Of a stretch of 64,000 nucleotides of DNA, positions 58,555-64,000 are shown in pieces (the stretch's first letter is position 1; every line of letters starts with the position of its first letter). The DNA comes from Lineus longissimus (Eukaryota > Nemertea > Pilidiophora > Heteronemertea > Lineidae): NCBI RefSeq assembly GCF_910592395.1, contig NC_088311.1:16124501-16188500 (forward strand), in the 5' to 3' direction. The position numbers were made by a program, and so were the translations under genes. The notes beneath the pieces are model-generated. The model saw only the letters and a program-made list of their open reading frames with translations, searched no databases and was not told the origin of the DNA.

Positions 58555-58860
58555 GTAGGTAACATCAGTTCCAATTCTGCTTTCTTTGGCTCACCTGTAA
58601 GCCTTCAGGGCTACCATGGAACAGCGCCAGTCATCGTCGTCATCCGTCATAACATTGGTGGCATGCTTCTTTACCACTAGAAATACTAAACTCAACCTTA
58701 ATATACACATACCCCTTGGTGACTGCCACTCAGAGACCGAATCACAGCCTTATACGATTCACGGTTGGGCCACCAGGTTGACCAACATCAAAAATGAAAA
58801 CATGCAATTGTTCTCTTAATACTGGCTCGAAATATTAAAAATATGTATGTTATCCTCCTG

Positions 58861-59700
58861 GTTTTTAGCTCACCTCTGAAGAGGTGAGCTTTTGCCTTAA
58901 TAGTGTGGCGTCCGTCGTCGGTGTCCGTTGTCCTCATATGTGAGCAAGGCACGTTTCGTAACTGTTAGAGCTATTGAGCTGAATCTTGGTACACATGTAC
59001 CCTTATGTAATTGCAACTTGGAGACTAAGTTTCGGTCCAATGTAACCTAGGGTTAAAAGTGAAAATATGCAATATCTCCCTTAATACTGGTCGGAAAATT
59101 TTGAAAAAAAATATGGTAGGTACTTCTAGCAATGGTACATCATATATCATATATCTTTCATTTGGTTTTACAAATGTACCTCGCTTCCGGAACTATACAT
59201 CATATATCCTCCGGGTTTTTGATTTGACCTACTTTTCAAGGTCACAGAGGTCAAAATGCATTTAATCATCGTAAATCACTGTAAGGTTGCCCGTTTCGTT
59301 TCTATTTGAGCTAGAAGCTTCTAAACTTGTGTGAACGTGTATTTAGTGAAGTGACCCTCTAATTTACCCCTAACATTTGGCGTGCTTGGACATCAAATAT
59401 GGCCACCGGGCGGCCATCTTGAAAATCGAACAAAGTTAATTACTCTGAAACTGATGATTGGATTGCAACCAAATTTCATGATTATGTATCTACATGTATT
59501 ATGTACTCTTTATGTTATCCCAAATTTTCAATGTATTCTGATGACAAATGTGGCCAGCAGGCCGCCATCTTGAAAGTTCAACGAAACCCTATTACTCCCT
59601 AAACTGTTGATTAGATGTCAACCAATCTCCATGTGACATGTACATCCACTGCAAATGACAAGCACTAGCATTGACCGAGGTGAGCAAATGGTCCCTGGAC
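58861..59700 (-). repeat. dispersed repeat family, inverted copy
   Basis: The hairpin end TTTTTAGCTCACCTCTGAAG/AGGTGAGCT lies at 58861-58889. One exact TGACCT-N8-AGGTCA is at 59225-59244. The far end GGTGAGCAAATGGTCCCTGG is near 59678. A second decayed fragment (TGACCTGCTTTTCAGGGTCG, 59713) follows directly and extends to about 60020. Confidence 0.85.
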
Positions 59701-60020
59701 CATTCATTATTGACCTGCTTTTCAGGGTCGCAGAGGTCAAAGTTTTGAGCAGGGCAACCTGGAAAAGCACTATATAAATTACTGATCTGATTTGATTTGA
59801 AGCATCACCATTAGACAACAGCAACACGTTCTGTTATAATGCTTAGGCATGGATTTCAAACTTACTATACATGTACTGCTGGGTGACTTCTACTCAAAGA
59901 CCGAATCGCGGCTGCTACGGTTTTGCCGCCAAGGGGTCAAATGTCAAAAGTGAAAATATGCAATTATTTCTCCCTTACATAGCTATAATACTGGTCTGAA
60001 ACTTTGAAGAAAAAAACAGC

Positions 60021-61920
60021 ACCACTGTTAGACAACATCAGCAGATTTTCTTATCGCTTTTGCCAGAGATCTAAAATTTGGTTAGACTTCACCCCCGGAG
60101 AATCAAAAGCCTAACCTAAAATATAACTGTATGTCGGTATGCCATGAGAGAACCGTTTTTGCAAAGAAACTACCGAGGGACTTGGAATTCAGGAATACCA
60201 GATGACTGGAGTCTGGACTTGGCACAAATTGCCCAGAGTTCAGGATTTTGATTCTCTGGGGTGGACTTGATCACACAGGTCTGAGTCCTTCACCGCGCAT
60301 GTTCTGGCATGTCTGGGGAGGCAGTCCGAGAATGGGCGTGATCAGAACTGCCTTTTCCAATCCCACTCTCTTCCGGTGACTGTCTCTCTACTTTTATTTT
60401 CAATTTTAACTTACAATTCGAGCCCTTCCAGTAATGAATTAAAAAACTGTTTCTACTTGAAAGAAATATACGTGAATGAAACACTTGCTGAACAAAGATA
60501 TTGAAGAGTAAACAACCTCGACCCAGGATAATTTAGTAGACATGACGTGCGGACAGGGCTCATGCCAATGCATTTTGCATTACTGATTTGTACATGCATG
60601 TGGCCAGACTTGTGTTTACTACGTAAGGAGTCTCGTGGTGACAGACTTAACACTTTGTGCAAATGTAGCCTACCCCTGGGTGACCCCTACTCAGAGATTG
60701 AGTCGCATCATTTTATGCTTATTTCGGGCAGAACTTTAAAAGTGAACATACATGCAAAACTCCCTTGATGATGATCTGATCATTTGTAAAATAGTATACA
60801 TGTAGTGCTGCCATTCTAAACACAGACGGCTACTGGGGACGGCGAGGTTGATGGACGGACATAGACCCTCTAAAGTCGTTCGACGACTCCATATTGAAAA
60901 ATTATTCCAAGTCGTCACCACATGACGATTGTGACGAGGTCGCGCAGGTGGTAGAGTGAATTGGCAAAGAATAATTTTCAGCAAAATAATCTTATTTCGT
61001 TTCATTCTCCATTATCGTATTGATATAAATCAGTGATTTGATTAAGAATATATTTGAACCTGATTTTAACGCTTGAATCACGTTTTTGAAACAATTTTAG
61101 AATCAAGGTCAAATGAAGTAGTTCATGGTGCCAATGACGTCACCAATGGCGGATTTGCACTGCTTTTCGAGTCGATTCTCTATAATCGATTTGAAGTTGC
61201 GAGTGGTAGTGCTGCTAGCATTGAAGAATACATCTAGGCCTACTATCAATTGACAGAAATGCTCTCTCAAATAAATGTTAACGATAATAATGATAACTTT
61301 TTTTAAATTGAGAGTAATAAATTTTCATAGCAGTCCAGGAAAAAGTGGCTCATGTTTGTGTAGCTCTTACAAAACTAGTACCGGTATCATCAGTAAGTAT
61401 CAGATCGTAGTGCTTATGACGCGATTGAAAAACAATTACCACCTACCACGCAAAAGTTGCCTCGTACTGTTTGTCAGATCATAATGTGGAATTATTTCAG
61501 CACCCTCTGATGTGATTGGGATGTACAGCATGCCCCGACCCACAGTGCAATGCGACATTGAGTTTTGCATGACATCATAAGATTTAATGACGAAACTTCA
61601 CATCATGGACGATGTCATTAATGATTTGATGGATGATGTCACAAATGAAATGACTTGCAGATCTTGCCTCCATATGAGGCGATATGATGCCTATTCTGTG
61701 TTGTAGGGTTCCATCGTGTGGCATTTTGCATCAAACAAAAACTTCTAGGATACGAAGCGGTAGCGCATCTATCAGAACATGATACAATCTGATACTTACA
61801 TGTGGTATACTAACTATAAAATGCATATTCATGTACACAAAATGTAATATGATATCCTTTGGTAGAAACATGCATTCAAATAGGAGACTGTCCTCAGTTT
61901 GAATGTCAAATCTGTACTTT
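60021..61920. other. intron sequence, no gene seen
   Basis: About 1.9 kb. It includes repeat-like echoes near 60660-60780 and two GATGTCA-type runs near 61575-61650. One 108-bp satellite piece (GGAGACTGTCCTCAGTTTG) lies at 61882-61900. Nothing else was identified. Confidence 0.5.
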
Positions 61921-62565
61921 TTAGCTTACCTCTCAGAGAGGTAAGCTTTTGCTTTGGTGTAGCGTCCGTTGTCGTCGTCGTCATCTGTTAGCAGGGCACG
62001 TTTTGTGACTACTGGAGCTATTGACTTGAAATTTGGTACACTTGTTTCCCTATGTAATGTCACCTGGGAGACCAAAGGAAGGTCAAATAGCATGAATTGG
62101 CCGATACTGGCACATTTTGCAACTAATGAAGCTATTGACGTGAAACTTGATACAAATGTACCTCCTAGTGAAATTACCTTGGGCAGCCAATTTGGTCTGG
62201 TTTAATTATTCCTTTGGCCATTAGGTGGCTAAAACGGAAAACACACAAAGTGTTATATCTCTTTAAATCAGGGCTGGATCATCACCAAATTTTTATCGTA
62301 GGTACATCTAATGATGATACATAACATATTACACAGGTTTCTGATATGACCTACTTTTCAAGGTCCTCACAGCTAAAACGGACTATATCTGCTGAACTAA
62401 TGGCTGGATCCTTGTAAAACTGTCATTATCGATATGTAATAAGGCTACACATCACGTAAATCCAACTTTTGATTTGACCTACCTTTCAAGGCCACAGGGT
62501 CAAATACTTTGCTAATGTCTCAGTCTGACGAGAGGTAAGCACAATGGCCCTGGCCATTTCATTCA
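61921..62565 (-). repeat. dispersed repeat family, inverted copy
   Basis: The hairpin TTAGCTTACCTCTC/AGAGAGGTAAGCTTTTG is at 61920-61949. A palindrome TGACCT-N8-AGGTCC lies at 62347-62366. The far end GGTAAGCACAATGGCCCTGG is at 62535-62554. The copy carries a compensated change: both hairpin arms and the far end read GGTAAGC instead of GGTGAGC. Confidence 0.85.
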
Positions 62566-62954
62566 GTATCTTGTAGCAAAACCTATAGTGGAAAAAAGAG
62601 GACTGCTCTCATCAGTCGTGTACATGTCAAATGGAAGAAATGTGTCCATTTCCATTGCCAGCGCTATGACTCATAGCATGGCCACTGACTTGACCAAAAC
62701 AGTTTTTCATCAACAAAAACCAGCACTGACCCCAGAATTCTGTAAAGCGATGTTCTCTTGTTGCATATAAAACCTGTATATTAATTGATGGCGCCTTCTG
62801 GGGTGCCAGGCTACAAGCGACGAAGCAAGTAAAGAAAAAAAGGTAGTATGTTCCTAGTTTGGCACCGGGAAGGGCAATACAGACCTCTGGCAATTGCGGT
62901 GCACCCATGCACTACGAGTATACTCGTAGCTGGCAGTCAACGTGTTAATTATGT

Positions 62955-63150
62955 AATGTTATTGCCCCTGCCACAATGTATATTAAGTAGGGGCATTATG
63001 GTGGGTTTCCCGTCCTCATATTTCTATGGTGAAACAGGGGGAGGCTCCCTTTCAAATTAGGTTGAGATATCATAAATAAATTATAAAAACTATATGCACA
63101 ACTATACTATTTAAACAAATCTATTTATGCTGATATTCAATATGGCCGGC
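62955..63150. repeat. fragment related to the GCCC...GGGC hairpin repeat
   Basis: TTGCCCCTGCC...GTAGGGGCATTATGG (62963-63002) is followed by GGGAGGCTCCCTTTCAAATT and CAATATGGCCGGCAGG. The latter resembles the AATATGGCCGCC steps at 39640 and 56940. Confidence 0.55.
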
Positions 63151-63516
63151 AGGAAGACGTATAGAAGTACCGGTACATAAGATTCAACTCTTAAAATGTA
63201 TAATTCGTTCAAATACATTTACATGCAACAATATCATTCTTGTAATCTTTCTATTCATATTGTGAATGCAAAAACATTTCCAACATTTTTCAGCAAAACG
63301 CACAAATGAAGCTAGGCTTCGACTATCAGACTTGTAAATATATTCACATTGATTTATTATTCGGCAACCCATCTGGAGTCATCTAACAACAACTACTGTG
63401 ATTACTGTTGTCTGAGGTTGATACATACCAGGGCAGGGGCATTCTTACAAGCGCCGCGATTGTTTTAGGGGGCCTATATCCAAATTTGTTTAATGTTTTT
63501 ACAAAATTGTTTTCAG

Positions 63517-63710
63517 TCTCAAAGCCATGGACAGATGAAGAGAGGACAGCTGTGCTAGCATATTTCAACAAGGATATCCATTTAGCAAGGTGCCCTGGAA
63601 AAGATGCTATTGAGTCCCTCATATCAGCAGAACCCCGCCTCAAAGGCAGAGAATGGAAAACTATCAAAGATTTCGTTCGATATCATATTTCCAAATTGAA
63701 ATCAAAGTAG
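63517..63710 (+). CDS. SET/recombinase gene, last exon (Myb/SANT-like C-terminal domain)
   Basis: The acceptor TTGTTTTCAG is followed by 194 bases in phase 1 to the TAG at 63708-63710. It encodes VSKPWTDEERTAVLAYFNKD, then CPGKDAIESLISAEP and GREWKTIKDFVRYHISKLKS. Two tryptophans about 45 residues apart, with a helix-rich, basic end, give a Myb/SANT-like look. From memory, recombinase-bearing relatives in fish end with the same W-x-EEE ... VPGKxxxExCL ... W-x-D-I-K pattern, which supports linking this exon to the one at 42657. No AATAAA was seen between the stop and the window end. Confidence 0.78.
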
Positions 63711-64000
63711 GCCTACATGTACAGAAAGGTGCAAATATCTGAAACACTTGGCAAATCTTAAAAACTGCTGTTTAGTTAATACAGTTCGCTAAGTCTCATT
63801 ATTCGCAGGTCTTGTCTGATAAGGTGAGCAGTTGCTCGTGCTCACCATTTCTCGCCTAAAATGAAACCAAGGTGAGCATATTTTGTTCTCCTAAAATTGA
63901 TAATTACTCACATAGAAATGAGTCAAATTAAGGATACTTCACGTAATAGTTTAAAATTGCTCACCTACCCAAATTTGAGGCGAGCATATATTTGCTCATC
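63711..64000. repeat. short inverted GGTGAGCA/TGCTCACC motifs downstream of the gene
   Basis: GGTGAGCAGTTGCTCGTGCTCACC (from 63821) is a hairpin. More copies of GGTGAGCA (63871) and TTGCTCACC (63957), and a GGCGAGCA variant (63979), follow. It is probably another repeat end, cut by the window edge. Confidence 0.55.

Noticed and set aside
63408-63516. Upstream extension of the last exon to the ATG at 63408
   Set aside because: The acceptor TTGTTTTCAG at 63516 and matching phase 1 with all other exons argue that coding starts at 63517.

Overview
This is a eukaryotic, repeat-rich window. It has introns with GT-AG borders, many DNA transposons, tandem satellites and no operon structure. The mix of piggyBac, PIF/Harbinger, BEL/Pao, hAT-like and Crypton-like (tyrosine recombinase) genes, CG/TA-rich MITEs and short symmetric exons suggests a marine invertebrate (echinoderm, hemichordate, cephalochordate or lophotrochozoan). 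The species cannot be fixed from the sequence. No rRNA, tRNA or CRISPR array was recognised.

Layout. 1-6168 is a 49-bp satellite, about 126 monomers, with longer-period structure, open at the window edge. 6169-14506 holds a promoter-like region, a chain of non-coding 5' exons and a large gene for a transposase-like protein (RNase H-fold style D...D-CxxH motifs, coiled coil, Tudor-like tail). About 3 kb of repeats and an in-frame stop separate its two halves. 15672-16721 is a decayed BEL/Pao integrase fragment. 16818-20510 is a full-length piggyBac element (16-bp inverted ends, TTAA target duplication) whose transposase has one frameshift. 20515-31900 is mainly non-coding: one candidate exon (23468-23734), a widespread dispersed repeat, a four-copy tandem repeat, a Harbinger-type MITE (28263-28898), an LTR-like stretch and a promoter-like cluster near 30150. 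31907-35506 is a complete PIF/Harbinger transposon with a transposase (one nonsense codon) and, convergent to it, an apparently intact three-exon Myb-like gene. 36962-37658 is a piggyBac-type MITE, and 38-42.4 kb holds more tandem and dispersed repeats.

The main gene is on the + strand, from 42657 to 63710. It has eight exons, all joined in the same phase (one base before each intron). It encodes at least 1,719 residues: the C-terminal half of a SET methyltransferase domain, a 22-copy 26-residue acidic repeat, two zinc-finger-like motifs, a tyrosine-recombinase domain, six short alternating acidic/basic exons and a terminal tryptophan-containing (Myb/SANT-like) domain. The exon carrying the first half of the SET domain was not found. 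Its introns have collected a 108-bp satellite, a 1-kb insertion, an endonuclease-domain fragment, a Tigger/pogo-derived MITE and copies of the dispersed repeat.

Working together: the piggyBac and Harbinger units are self-contained mobile elements. The SET/recombinase gene is the best candidate for something unusual, because it joins a chromatin-modifying domain to a DNA recombinase domain in an undisrupted spliced reading frame.
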